A DNA stretch of 64,000 bases from Iris pallida (taxonomy: Eukaryota; Streptophyta; Magnoliopsida; Asparagales; Iridaceae), in the NCBI GenBank assembly GCA_029216955.1, contig JANAVB010029819.1, positions 33,712,148 to 33,776,147 of the forward strand. Direction: 5' to 3'. Every line of letters starts with the position of its first letter. Position 1 is the stretch's first letter. Made by a program: the position numbers and the translations under genes. The notes under the pieces were generated by a model. The model was not told the DNA's origin, searched no databases, and saw only the letters and a list, made by a program, of their open reading frames with translations. Below, piece by piece: positions 11,985 through 22,682 of the stretch.

Positions 11985-14178
11985 TGTCACGTCCCGATTT
12001 CCGTAGTCATTTTATCTCTTAGAATCGATCGTCCTCGCTTGGGCGTGATGCCGTACAAGTCTGGTATTGTACTTGTACAAGGCAAAGATGGTACACAATT
12101 GATAATCTTCAAATATGAGCGCATCGCAGCGGCAGAAACAGACAAATTGAAGTTAATGAGTACATTCTTTCTTATAAAAAGAAACACATCACTGATTTAT
12201 AGCAGCGGAGATAAGCAGATAACTTGAGTGCACAGAGATATGTAAAATGTATTCTCTTTATTGATAATTGAAGTAGAGTACAACACTGGTATTGGAATAC
12301 AATGCTTACAACAAATCTCACTTTGTATGGACAACCAACTGAACAAGAGCCATAAGGCTTATATTTGATACTTTCATACATTGAAATACAACTCGATATA
12401 CCGACTTTGGCTTACAACTCACTGGTACAACGGATTACAATGTTCCATACATTATGTCCTTTATAAACAGAAGACATCATCTTGTACAAGGAGAGCTTTT
12501 GCATGCCCAACAAATCTTCGATGCCGCGGGATCGATCAAGCCAATCTTCGTGTACAGAACTTTCCAAGCACGAGCACCTGTCCACAACGTGGGTCAGTAC
12601 ATCATCTATGTACTGGCGAGCAGAATCCAACCCACTCGCCTAAACCAACACTATTTTGTCAATTTTAGCAAGCATTCATTAGAATGATCTTTCTAGTTGG
12701 GGCCTAGTATCAGTTTACAGTTTTTGAGCAGAAACATTGAAGTAAGTAAACATGTTATAGCATGAGATAGCATTTCTTTGTGTAAGGCATCATCTAAGCA
12801 ACATTGAGAGCATATTATGGAGGTATTCCTGGCCGTCATCGTTTGGCATACTTGGTGTTATCGTTCAACAGGTTATGGCAATATTCTAAAAGACAACATC
12901 TTATCATCGTTGGTATTAACATGTTAAGCAATCAAGTTGAATTTAACATGTAAATAACCATATCACATTTAAGTGATTTTTACCAATAGCCGACTCCCTC
13001 GCACCTGCAATAAAATACAGGATAATATGATATACTTACTCTGTCTGCACAAAATATTCGTTATCATGCATCCTGACTACATGGTCGTTGGTGAAACTGC
13101 ACCATAAAGGACTTTCCAACGGGTATTACGACGCACCATTCCAGGGTAGGTTGCAAGCCTAGCCGAATGTCCCGTGATACCTCGTGCCACCATAGCACGA
13201 CCAATGTTTCCTCCCGGGTCGAATCGGTCCCAGGTACCGTTCGAGGAAACTTACTAAGACTTCTACAAGTACGTCCATGACCATGCGAATGCGTGTCGAC
13301 TCGATAAATGCAAGTGCATGGTAAAACAACTGAAAGTAAGCAAAGCCAATAGTTCAACATCTCATCTCAATTCCGAGCCGTGTTCAACGACTAATCATTC
13401 CATCATCACCATCATTCTACTTGGTGATCTCCATGATCCCAAGCCTCATTATTCCTAATTCATTGATTCATTGCAACATTTCTCATAGCATTCCTCTCAA
13501 CGAGGAACAAACAACATTTCATTCATTTCAAAAGGACAAGCAGCTTTCATTCGTTTCATTGGGACAATTATTATTCAGTTCATTGCTTATACGAAAACAG
13601 GCAGCATCTCATTCTTTACAACAGTTATACAGAGTGTACACGATTCAAGAGTCTCATTCAGTTCTTTGTGTAATAGCCAGTTCTTTTCTCATGTATCGTT
13701 CACGCAGCATTAACAGAAGGGACGTTATCAATTCATTTCAAGGGGGCTTTAGCATTTCATTCTCAGGCATCAAGTCACATTAGCAGTTCAAGTGTGATCA
13801 TTCAACAGTTTAATGTTCATGTATTGTTCATTTCAATAATTCTCAGCATAAGCATCTCTATTATTCAGCAACTAAAACATGGAACATTTAGGGACAATTC
13901 ATAATATTTCAATACTCCATTTTATTAAGCATGAAGGAGTAAGGAGGAGGAAGGACAGTTCCACTCACATTGTACAAGGGTCTTCTTGTTCCGATTGCAC
14001 ATACTCCCACTAAGCGTAGCTCCACCAGCGAGCTGCGTTCCAATACCCATTCCGTCTAGCCAGCTAAGAGAGACTGCATCAGTCTCAATTCTCCTGATCT
14101 CCAACCCAAGTTATAGTCCAACATTATGATCTTATCCAACAAGTCAACCCAAATGCCTCGTGCGGAGTGGGCATTACA
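11985..14178 (-). repeat. LARD-A 5' LTR
   Basis: Direct repeat partner of 5580-8464. Plus-strand start TGTCACGTCCCGATTT, plus-strand end GGGCATTACA, followed by the TSD TACGC. It lies upstream of the element body in minus-strand orientation. Confidence 0.92.
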
Positions 14179-14183
14179 TACGC

Positions 14184-14738
14184 GATCTGCCATCATTGCC
14201 CACACTCCTACCACTGCGACGCCTTGTAACCGTCGTCCATCCGCCATTCTCCAACTGTCCCTCCTGAGGTCCAAGCATGGATCCTGGTTGGAAGATCGGC
14301 GATCCCGTCAAATCTGGGTTCCAACTGTTATTGTGCCCTTTGCCCGTCGTCACCGGGCGACCCCCGTCGACGAGACTACACCGGCCGGCCTGCTCCCCGC
14401 CGAAACTGCTGCTGCGGGAGCCGCCAACTCCATTGCCAGCGCCATAACGTTCTCTGGCCGGGCCGCACCCTCTGCCGGCGCTCGAGCCCCCTCCGCCGCA
14501 CCTGGGCCACTCTGCCTGAGCCCCCTTCATTCATCGCCCGCGACCACGCACTGGCCAGCCCAGCGCCGCTTCCCGAGCCGTCGCCTCCTGCGTCACTGCC
14601 TCCTGCCGTTGCGTCGCCCGTAGCCGGTCCGCCCCCGGCCGGGCCGCCGCTCGCCGCGCCGTGGTCCCACGTGAGGGACCCCCTTAGGGTTTGAAGCCCG
14701 ATTGCCCAAAGCCGCTCCCGATTTCATCTCTTACTTCC
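14184..14738 (-). pseudogene. L1-A 5' end (5' UTR and start of ORF1)
   Basis: Continues L1-A across the LARD-A insertion. Minus-strand sequence near 14690-14650 (GGGGGTCCCTCACGTGGGAC) resembles L1-C near 31070-31095 (GGGGTCCCCTCCGTGGGAC), and both are GC-rich. A reading at 14274-14056 (MDLRRDSWRMADGRRLQG) is one of several possible frames. I cannot fix the ORF1 start. The element's 5' end abuts the (AT)n tract. Confidence 0.7.

Positions 14739-14767
<29 letters not shown>
14739..14767. repeat. (AT)n tract between L1-A and L1-B
   Basis: Pure AT dinucleotide run sitting exactly between the 5' end of L1-A and the 3' end of L1-B, both on the minus strand. It can be read as the 3' tail of L1-B into which L1-A inserted. 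Confidence 0.9.
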
Positions 14768-14769
<2 letters not shown>

Positions 14770-16795
14770 GAAAAATGGTAAATTTGATTCCAAAATCAAC
14801 TCAACAAACATACAATCGAGGATAGTCTTCCACCCATTCAGGGTGCCATAACAGTTACATCAAATTATATTTGGAGAATGCCTATAGGAGGGGTGGTTAG
14901 TCCCTCGAAAATACGTCGGTTCCGTTCCCCAGACATGCCAGACGGAGGCTGCAAGCCGTAATCTGGTTGTCTTGAACCAAACCTGCCCCTCCCTCTGCGG
15001 TCTCAGATTCCAGTGATGATGCCTCCTATCTCTCTGCCTGTGTCACATCCTCCCAGCGCATTGTGGCACTGCTCAGTCCAGATATACCAGGACACCTCAC
15101 ACTCAAAGAACAAGTGTCTCATAGCTTCATTGTCCACTTCACACAGTACACACTTCGGGTTGAGAACTTGGATCCTAAAGGAGATGAGTCTGTCTCTCGT
15201 CAGCAGACGGTCTAGCAACTGGTAGACACACAACTGCATCTTACGGGCCAGACCCTTGTACCAGATGAAGTCATATTCCGCACTAGTAGGGAAGTACGAC
15301 GCACAAGGTTGTAGCAGCTATTGAACCGGAACTCCCCAGTGCTTCCAGTTATCTCCCGGCGGATCCCAGTTCCAGCTATCTGTCGGTCGACTCGATCGAT
15401 ATCAACCGCGCGAATAGCCTCTCCAAGCTCCATGGTATGACGGTAGATCTTCGGTCTCCACTCTCCATTTCTGATAATATGCTGGCAAGTCAATCCCCTA
15501 CCAGCCCCCTGTGAGACCGTTCGTCCAGTATCTCAGTCAGAGATTGACGCTCAAACCATGGATCTCGCCAGAGGTCAGTCCCAACTCCATCTCTCATAGT
15601 CCTCCGGATGGATGATTTGAGTACAGCTCTATGGCGCAGAATATGGTTGAATGTGACAGATTGTTGTTGAGGGAGCAGATCCAGAAGTTGCTCCGCTTCA
15701 CATACCGACTGTTCATTCAATCAGCCCATAATGACCCACCTTTGATGAACCTCCATGCTAGCTTCAGCCCAGAGGCCTCCGTGACAGCCAGCATGGATCT
15801 AAGCCCCACCCCTCCCTCCTTCCGAGGCCGACAGAGCTGCTCCCAAGAGATCGCATACATGTCCCTCCTCCAGATGAAGTTGGCGCAAATGCTCTTCACT
15901 TTCCGGATGGTGGCGACATGAACTAGAATAGACTGGAGCCAGAAAAGAGCCAGTGCCGAGATGACCGATCTAACAAGCTCGATGCGTCCACCAAACGACA
16001 GGCCAGCAGCCTGCCACTCTTCGACCCTCCTCTGAGCATACTCCACCAGACTGTGGCAATTCAGATCTCGCGCATAATTGACTATCAGAGGCACCCCTGG
16101 ATATTTCACCTGGAGATTGCTTCTATCAACGTCCAGAGCTTCCGCACGTTCCTCCTTCAAGGAGCAGAGCTGTAGTAGACACGACTCTTCTCTCTGTTCA
16201 GCTGGAGCCCTGTTAGTGTTTCCAATTCTCCCATAATTCCAGAGATTGACATTCCTTCCATCGAGGGCTGAAGGAAGACCAGGAGGTCGTCAGCATAAAT
16301 GAGGTGAGTAACAGAGGACTCGATTCTCTTGAACAACGGGACCACCACCCACTGTGAACCGCCATATCCATCAGGCATGTGAAGTATTCCATGACAAGCG
16401 TGAACATGTAAGGAGACATGGGGTCGCCTTGTCGGAGTCCTCGGTTGCTGCGGAAGAATCCATACGAAGTACCCTGGATGAGTACAAAGAAGGTAGGGGT
16501 CGAGATGCACTCCCTAATCCTCGCGACCCACCGCTCGTCGAATCCCATGGCTAGCATCAGGTGGCACAGGAAGTCCCTATTGACCATGTCATAGGCCTTC
16601 CTTAGGTCCAGCTTCACACACGCCTTCTCCAACCCTATCACCATCTCATGTGCTAGAAGACTGTACTCTGCAATCGATCTCCCCTTTATGAAAGTCGCCT
16701 GGTTCGGAGAGACCAACTTCTGCATAATCCCCTCCATGTGTCGGCACATAAGGTGCGTAATTATTTTGTAAAGATAACTACAACACGCTATAGGC
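14767..16795 (-). mobile_element. L1-B LINE, 5'-truncated
   Basis: A second L1 of the same family. It keeps the reverse transcriptase, the C-terminal zinc-binding region and the 3' UTR ending in CATTTTTCCAA next to (AT)n. Its 5' end breaks off inside the RT at about 16795, as expected for incomplete reverse transcription. The minisatellite follows directly. Confidence 0.88.
15003..16795 (-). pseudogene. L1-B ORF2: reverse transcriptase and zf-RVT region
   Basis: Minus-strand pieces in order. 16749-16213 has ATFIKGRSIAEYSLLAHEMV, KLDLRKAYDMVNRDFL, RECISTPTFFVLIQG and SNRGLRQGDPMSPYMF (RT blocks). 16510-16157 has THLIYADDLLVFLQPS with the catalytic YADD. 16160-15717 has VKYPGVPLIVNYARD, ICANFIWRRD and AISWEQLCRPRKEGGVGLR. 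15493-15003 has LVYQLLDRLLTRDRL-like sequence and PKCVLCEVDNEAMRHLFFEC, the zf-RVT domain typical of plant L1. Frame changes at several joins make it non-functional. I see no RNase H domain. Confidence 0.92.
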
Positions 16796-16931
16796 CAAAT
16801 TTATGCACCCTTACCTCTCTCTCTATCTATATATATATTATATTATATATATATATATATGTGTAGGTGTTGGGGGGGGGGGGGGGGGGGTTGGGGGGGT
16901 CAAAATTTATGCACCCTTACCTCTCTCTCTA

Positions 16932-16982
<51 letters not shown>

Positions 16983-17098
16983 AGGTGTTGGGGGGGGGGG
17001 GGGGTTGGGGGGTCAAAATTTATGCACCCTTACCTCTCTCTCTCTCTCTATATATATATGTGTGTGTTGTGTGTTGGGGGGGGGGGGGGGGGGGGGGT
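16796..17098. repeat. Three-unit composite minisatellite with CT, TA and poly-G blocks
   Basis: Three head-to-tail units (16796-16900, 16901-17013, 17014-17098), each made of AAATTTATGCACCCTTAC, (CT)n, (TA)n, GTGTAGGTGTT or a close form, then a G run of 19, 15 and 22 bases. The first two units carry a further short G block. Open readings across it are low-complexity and not genes. Confidence 0.9.
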
Positions 17099-17190
17099 AT
17101 GACTCGAACGTGCCTCCTCCAGGATGCAAGCAACAAGTCTTACCGTTGTGTGAGGCAATGCCCTCTAAACCATGTTCCTAGAAGAAACAA
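17099..17190 (-). mobile_element. tRNA-derived SINE-like fragment
   Basis: On the minus strand, GCCTCACACAACGGTAAG resembles a pol III A box and, about 35 bases on, ACGTTCGAGTCA resembles a B box. The spacing fits a tRNA-derived SINE head. The poly-C/TA/AG units of the adjacent minisatellite lie immediately downstream in this orientation and look like its expanded 3' region. It is not a functional tRNA: no acceptor stem can be drawn. Confidence 0.55.
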
Positions 17191-17596
17191 AAGAAAGTAA
17201 AACACTAAATTGTATTTGTGCAGTTTTTTTTATATTTTTTGTTTTGATGGTATCATATTTGTAGTAGTATACTTGTATATTTGTCCCTTGGTTTTTGGTT
17301 TTGAAGAAACCAGGAAACATGGGTTCTAATGATTAGTAACTTCATGTAGCAAAAGAAACGGATAAGTGATGGAATTGTGAAAATGGTGCTGGTGGCCAAT
17401 TTCAAGTTGATGTCTAGAAGAAATCCAAGATTCATCATTTCTCTTACTTAGGATCATCATTTATCGTAGTGGTATTATCAAGGGGAATGTTTTTTCATTG
17501 AAATAAAGCAGGAACACTAAAAGGGAAAACTGTTGCTGCACTACTATTTGACACTAGAATGCCCTTTAAATTGAATAAGAAAGTACATAAGACAGC
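17191..17596. other. Unassigned AT-rich sequence left of the copia element
   Basis: No coding sequence, repeat or element end recognised. It ends with ACAGC, the left copy of the copia target duplication (17592-17596). Confidence 0.6.
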
Positions 17597-17736
17597 TGTT
17601 AAGTGTTATATTAGAGTTATTAGTTATTGGGCTTTAGTCCCACATTGCTTAGAGTAATAGGAGAGGAGGCTAGCCTCTCCTATATATGTGTAGTCTCTCT
17701 TCAATAAAGAAATCATCTATTTTATTCCATTCTACA
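17597..17736 (+). repeat. Copia 5' LTR
   Basis: Starts TGTTAAGTGTTATATTAGAG, ends CCATTCTACA. It contains TATATATG and, 3' of it, TCAATAAAG. At 140 bp it is very short for a copia LTR. Confidence 0.95.
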
Positions 17737-17748
17737 TGGTATCAGAGC
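17737..17748 (+). promoter_or_regulatory. Copia primer-binding site
   Basis: TGGTATCAGAGC directly after the 5' LTR, complementary to the 3' end of initiator methionine tRNA, the standard copia primer. Confidence 0.95.
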
Positions 17749-17769
17749 CATAGAAGGAAGAAAAAAATT

Positions 17770-18060
17770 TCCACAAAAAAAACTCCCCCCCTTCGCCGAC
17801 CCTCCCCTTCGCCGACCCCCCTGCTGCCCCCTCTTCGCCGACCCCCCCCCCCCCCCCCCCCCCCCCATCCAGCCCCCCTGTCTGGATCTGCTGTGCAGAC
17901 CCCCGGTTCTCTCCCACTTCCCGGATATGCTGTGCAGACACCCGGCTCCCCCACACTCCGGATCTGCGGCACAGACACCCGGCTCCACCACACCCCGGAT
18001 CTGCTGTGCAGACATCCGGATCCCCCCCACGCCCCATCTGCTGTGCAGACACCCAGATCA
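17770..18060 (+). repeat. Pyrimidine-rich and 40-bp tandem repeats in the copia leader
   Basis: First come repeats of CTTCGCCGACCCCC with a C run at 17842-17866. Then about five imperfect units built on GGATCTGCTGTGCAGACACCC follow (17881-18055). CTGTGCAGA is close to palindromic. The region lies between primer site and gag. Reading frames across it are low-complexity. Confidence 0.8.
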
Positions 18061-18365
18061 CCCACAATGGCTCAAAACCCTAACATTTTCCATCAGCCAC
18101 CACACCCTCCGAACCTTAGTTTTAAAAAGAAAGTCAGTGGTCCGATGCTTTATTCCTAGATTAAGCCGTTTGGACTTGACAAATGATTTTCCTATCCTAA
18201 TCTTCACATCCAAATCTATATAGAGAATGATCGTGTTTTCTCCTGTGTCCTGACGTGTTTACTTTCTATGTGCGCGACGGTGTTGACCACGTTTATAGCA
18301 CATTCGTAAAGTTGGTGTGACTTTTGGGGTTGGAAAGAACTCGCGATGGTTGCTTCCATTTCAGG

Positions 18366-19284
18366 ATGACAGATTCGAAGGCAGATGATGGTAACGGTGT
18401 CAGCAACACGACGAGCACTGGCACAACGATCTCTTCGACTCGACTTGTCGACCGTCGATTGGACGGTCCAGATGGTTACTCAACATGGCGGAAGAAAGTT
18501 GAGAAAACATTTCGTGGGATGCGGCTATCTAAATATTTGACTGACAGCCCTCCGGCGACGACTGATCCCACATTTGAACAGTGGGAGACGGATGATAGTC
18601 GACTGTTTACACAGTTGATGAACGCCATGGAACCGTCCGTCGAGGACATGGTTCAAAACACGGACACGGTCAAGGAGCTATGGGAGGTCCTAGCAACGGC
18701 GTTTGATGGAAAACGCGACTTGTCTCGCATATACGACTCGGTTGTTGGCGTTTACGAGCAACACAAGGAGACAAGTCTCATAAGGACCGCTTCCGATCCT
18801 TCAAGGCTATGGTGATGAAATTGATCGTGTTCTCCTCTGACGGCGGATATCAATGAAGCTCGGGCTCAACGCGAGCAGCTTCATGTTATGGCATATCTTG
18901 CATCTCTCCGTCCTGATGTGGACTCGGCTCGATCCTAGATCATTGCTGGACCTGATGTTCCATCTTTGATGGAGACCCACTTCCGTGTTCTTCGGGCCGC
19001 AAAGGTGGTTGAGACCACTCCGGGAGATACTCCTGCTGATCGATCTGCCCTTGGTAGCGCTGCTCGTCCTGGCGTTCGTGTGGACGTGGTGGACGTGGTG
19101 GACGACGGGTGGTCGGACTTATGGTCGCGATGGCGGACGCGGCAATAGTGGTCGTGATGGGGGACGACTACGAACATGCTTCCACTGTGGCCAACAGGGA
19201 CATTTCCAGTGGCAGTGCCCTAAAGCTCCTGTTGCCAATATTACTTCGGATGCTACTGATATAGCGTTCGTTCGGTTCAAATGA
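18366..19284 (+). pseudogene. Copia gag (UBN2-type) with CCHC zinc knuckle, frameshifted
   Basis: The capsid-like part starts MTDSKADDGNGVSNTTS (ATG at 18366) and reads LDGPDGYSTWRKKVEKTFRG, then MEPSVEDMVQNTDTVKELWE, the conserved core of copia gag. The frame closes at 18813-18815. The downstream nucleocapsid part, in another frame, holds CFHCGQQGHFQWQC (19177-19218), a C-x2-C-x4-H-x4-C knuckle. At least two frame changes separate the parts. Gag would package the element RNA into virus-like particles in the cytoplasm. This copy cannot make it intact. Confidence 0.92.
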
Positions 19285-19375
19285 GCGACGATTCTTACGC
19301 GGAATTTCTTGAGTTCCAGGCTCAACGTCGTGGTGAAGCATCAACGTCTGGTTCCACAGCCGGATATTCCGCAGC

Positions 19376-20640
19376 ATGTATAGTAAAACCCAAGCATGGG
19401 TAATTGACTCTGGTGCATCCTCACACATGACTGGTGACGCAGGTATGATACATGATTATGTACCTGTCCGTCGTGCTTCTGGCATTACTGTTGCCAATGG
19501 CGGTTCTCTGGCAGTCCGCGGCCGTGGAAGTGCCACTCTTTCTTCCGGATTTCAGTTACCTCTGTTCTACTTACTCCTGGAACCCGTTCAATTTACTTTC
19601 TATCAGTCAACTTACTCGTGAACTTTTGCTCGGTAACCTTTTTTTCCTGATAATTGTGTTTTTCAGGAACTGACAACTGGGAAGACTATTGGTAAGGGAC
19701 ATGTGGCTGGAGGCTTGTACCTGTTTGACGCAACTCCTTCTGTTGTTTGTGCAAGCATGAAACTTGATCCGGTCGAGTTACATTGTCGGTTAGGTCATCG
19801 TCGTCTCCAGTTCTCCAGAAAATGTACCCATCTTTAGCTATTTCCTTCTTTTCATTGTGAGCCATGTAGTTTAGCTAAGCATCATCGGGTTTCTTATCCG
19901 GTGAGTCCAAATAATCTTGCAACCGCTCCTTTTGAGTTGGTGCATTCTGATATATGGGGACCTTGTCCGACTGAACCTGTAATGGATTTTAAGTACTTTG
20001 TCACGTTTGTCGATGATTACTCACGTGTCACTTATTTATTTAATGAAAAGTCGCGCTGAATTATTTAACATTTGGTGTAACTTTCATGCCGAGATAACTA
20101 CACAATTTGGTCTTCCAATCAAAACCTTTCGGAGTGACAATGGTCGTGAGTATTTATCTCGTGATCTTGATAAACATTGGCCAGCAACGATATCCTCCAA
20201 ACCTCTTGTGCGTACAGACCACAACAAAATGGTGTAGCCGAACGCAAGAATCGTCATTTATTGGAAACAACACGTGCTCTTATGTTTCAAGCACGTACTC
20301 CCAAGAGATTTTGGTCGGATGCGGTCCTTACAGCTTGTTATCTTATTAATCGCATGCCGTCGTCAGTTCTCCATGGTAGCACTCCCTTCTCTAGGCTCTT
20401 TCCTGGAAGAGAGCCGTTTCCTCTGCATCCCCGCATCTTTGGTTTGTTTATGCTATGTTCGGGATACCCGACCAACCCTTTCTAAATTGGATCCTAAGGC
20501 TATACAATATATTTTTCTTGGGTATCCTAAAGATCAGAAAGGGTATCGGTGTTTCTCTCCTGTCTTAAAGCGATATTTTTTCACTCGGGATGTTACCTTT
20601 GTCGAAACAAAATTTCTCCGTTCCCCAATCAACAGGTCCG
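19376..20640 (+). pseudogene. Copia protease and integrase, broken
   Basis: The protease catalytic motif is in WVIDSGASSHMTGD (19397-19438). The integrase zinc-binding start appears as LGHRRLQ with a later SLAKHHR. The core then reads PFELVHSDIWGPC and FVTFVDDYSRVTYLF, with SDNGREYLS near 20137 and PQQNGVAERKNRHLLE near 20215, which give the D, D and E positions. The order protease-integrase ahead of RT is the copia arrangement. Stops and frame changes occur between nearly all blocks, so no functional polyprotein is encoded. Confidence 0.92.
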
Positions 20641-22290
20641 GCTCCCCTGATCTATCCCGAAGAAGATTTTTTGTTGTTTCCTCCTCAAACACAACCCTCC
20701 GTACGGGTGCCTCCCTTACCGAGCCAGTCTCCCAGGATGATGGTCCACATACACCGATTCAGCCATTAACTACATCAACCACAGAATCTTCCTCCTCTGG
20801 TTCCACCAGCAGCTCCGGCTCCAGTGAGTTGCCTCCATTTGTCCCTCCAGCAGCTCCACCAATTCCGCCAGCTCCGGCGATTCCGCCTCCAGGACGTCCT
20901 CGTCGTGCATGTCGAGATCATCCCTTGTATGTTAACAACTACAAAGGACTTACCAGTCACACTCAGTCTCTGGTAGCTATTATTGATGGGATTCAGATCC
21001 CCAAGACCGCTGAGGAGGGTCTTCGACATCCTGGTTGGCGTGCTGCTATGCACGAGGAGATGAAGGCTCTCCAGGAGAATCATACCTGGGACTTAGTCGA
21101 TCTACCTCATGGTAAACAGGCAGTCGGCTGCAAATGGTGTTCATGATTAAGGTAAAACCGGATGGCACTCTTGACCGATTGAAAGCTCGTCTGGTGGCCA
21201 AAGGTTACTCGCAAACCTATGGTGAGGATTACTTCGAGACTTTTTCTCCCGTGGCCAAAATGACGTCCGTTCTGTCCTCATGTCCTTGGCCATTCGCTAT
21301 GACTGGCCTTTACTTCAACTCGATATAAAGAATGCTTTCCTCCACGGGAATCTTGATGAAGAAGTATATGTGATGCAACCTCCCGGGTTCGTTGCAAGGG
21401 AGGGTAAGGTGTGTCGTCTAAGGAAGGCCCTCTATGGCCTGAAACAATCACCTCGTGCATGGTTTGGTAGATTTACACATGTGGTTACTCAATTTGGAAT
21501 GTGTCAGTCGAAGAAGGACCATTCAATCTTCTATCGACACACATCTGCTGGAAGAATACTTCTTGGTGTCTACGTTGATGATATTGTAATCACGGGAGAT
21601 GACAGCCAGGGTATTGCAAGTCTCAAGAAGTTTCTTGGAGAACAATTTCAAACCAAGGATATGGGATCCTTGAACTATTTTTGGGCATTGAAGTCACACG
21701 GGGTAAGCGGGATATTGTAATGTCTCAAAGAAAATATGTATTGGATATACTAAATGATGCAGGCATGATGCAAGCAAAGGGAGCAAACTCACCTATGGAT
21801 CCAGGGGCAAAATTACTCTCAGACGAAGGGGTCCTGATGACCAATCTAGATCAGTATCGTCGAGTGGTTGGAAAACTCAACTACTTGGCAGTCATGACGC
21901 GTCGGATATTTCTTTTGCAGTAAGCCTCGCAAGTAGATTCATGGCTTCTCCAAGAGTTCCACACTGGCAGGCAGTTCTCAGAATTTTGTGTTATCTAGTA
22001 AAGAATCCAGGGAAAGGAATTCGAATGGAAATAATGGACACACTCGCATTGAGTGTTTTACTGATGCTGACTGGAGGGCAAGTTTGACAGATAGACGGTC
22101 TACATCTGGCTACTCAGTATTTGTTGGCGGAAATCTAGTATCATGGAAAAGCAAGAAACAAAGTGTGATAGCACGCTCAAGCTTGGAAGCAGAATATCGA
22201 GCTATTGCTCATGGCACGTCAGAGATATTATATATGAAGCATCTCCTACAAGAACTGGGAGAAGACGCAGGATCTCAAGTGGCAGACCTA
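20640..22290 (+). pseudogene. Copia reverse transcriptase and RNase H, broken
   Basis: A Ser/Pro-rich linker (20750-20910) precedes RT. The RT blocks are [57 protein letters not shown] and the catalytic YVDD at 21571-21582 followed by IVITGDD. RNase H shows CFTDADWRASLTDRRSTSGY (about 22047) and ARSSLEAEYRAIAHG. Breaks near 21150, 21300, 21700 and 21920 change frame. The last recognisable residues are MKHLLQELGE, and a degenerate tail runs to the polypurine tract. Confidence 0.93.
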
Positions 22291-22523
22291 TGATGTGATA
22301 ACCAATCTGCTATTCACATTGCCACAAATCAGTATTTCATGAACGGACGAAGCATATTGAAATTGACATTCATTTTGTTCGTGATTAATATACAAAAGGA
22401 GTGATAAAGTTTCAACATGTGCGGACCGGCGACCAGATAGCTGATATCTTCACAAAGCCTCTTCTGGGTCCCCGGGTTCAATTTTTATGTAACAAGCTGG
22501 GCATGATTGACATCTATGCTCCA

Positions 22524-22536
22524 GCTTGAGGGAGGG
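22524..22536 (+). promoter_or_regulatory. Copia polypurine tract
   Basis: GCTTGAGGGAGGG immediately 5' of the 3' LTR, the expected plus-strand primer. Confidence 0.85.
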
Positions 22537-22677
22537 TGTTAAGTGTTATATTAGAGTTATTAGTTATGGGCTTTAGTCCCACATTGCTTAGAGTAATAGG
22601 AGAGGAGGCTAGCCTCTCCTATATATATGTGTAGTCTCTCTTCAATAAAGAAATCATCTATTTTATTCCATTCTACA
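22537..22677 (+). repeat. Copia 3' LTR
   Basis: Differs from the 5' LTR by one missing T and one extra AT dinucleotide. It is followed by the TSD ACAGC. Confidence 0.95.
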
Positions 22678-22682
22678 ACAGC

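Larger units (their letters stand above)
5580..14178 (-). mobile_element. LARD-A: large non-autonomous LTR retrotransposon
   Basis: Two long direct repeats (5580-8464 and 11985-14178) flank 3.5 kb without gag or pol. The exact 5-bp duplication TACGC (5575-5579 and 14179-14183) gives the insertion boundaries. On the minus strand each LTR starts TGTAATG and ends GTGACA, and a tRNA-iMet-type primer site follows the right-hand LTR, so the element reads right to left. It interrupts L1-A. Only short open readings occur inside, none recognisable. It is the same family as LARD-C (33881-41356): shared LTR ends, shared primer site and an identical 28-base block. Movement must rely on proteins of an autonomous partner, not identifiable here. 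Confidence 0.92.
17597..22677 (+). mobile_element. Complete Ty1/copia LTR retrotransposon (5.1 kb)
   Basis: LTRs of 140 and 141 bp (17597-17736 and 22537-22677) begin TGTTAAG and end TCTACA. The exact duplication ACAGC flanks it (17592-17596 and 22678-22682). A tRNA-iMet primer site follows the 5' LTR and a GAGGGAGGG polypurine tract precedes the 3' LTR. Internal order is gag, protease, integrase, reverse transcriptase, RNase H, which is the copia order. The LTRs differ only by two small indels, indicating recent insertion, yet every internal gene carries frameshifts or stops. Confidence 0.96.

Noticed and set aside
16803..17200. Plus-strand open readings rich in Ser/Leu/Tyr-Ile and Gly
   Set aside because: They are translations of CT, TA and G simple repeats, without any conserved domain.
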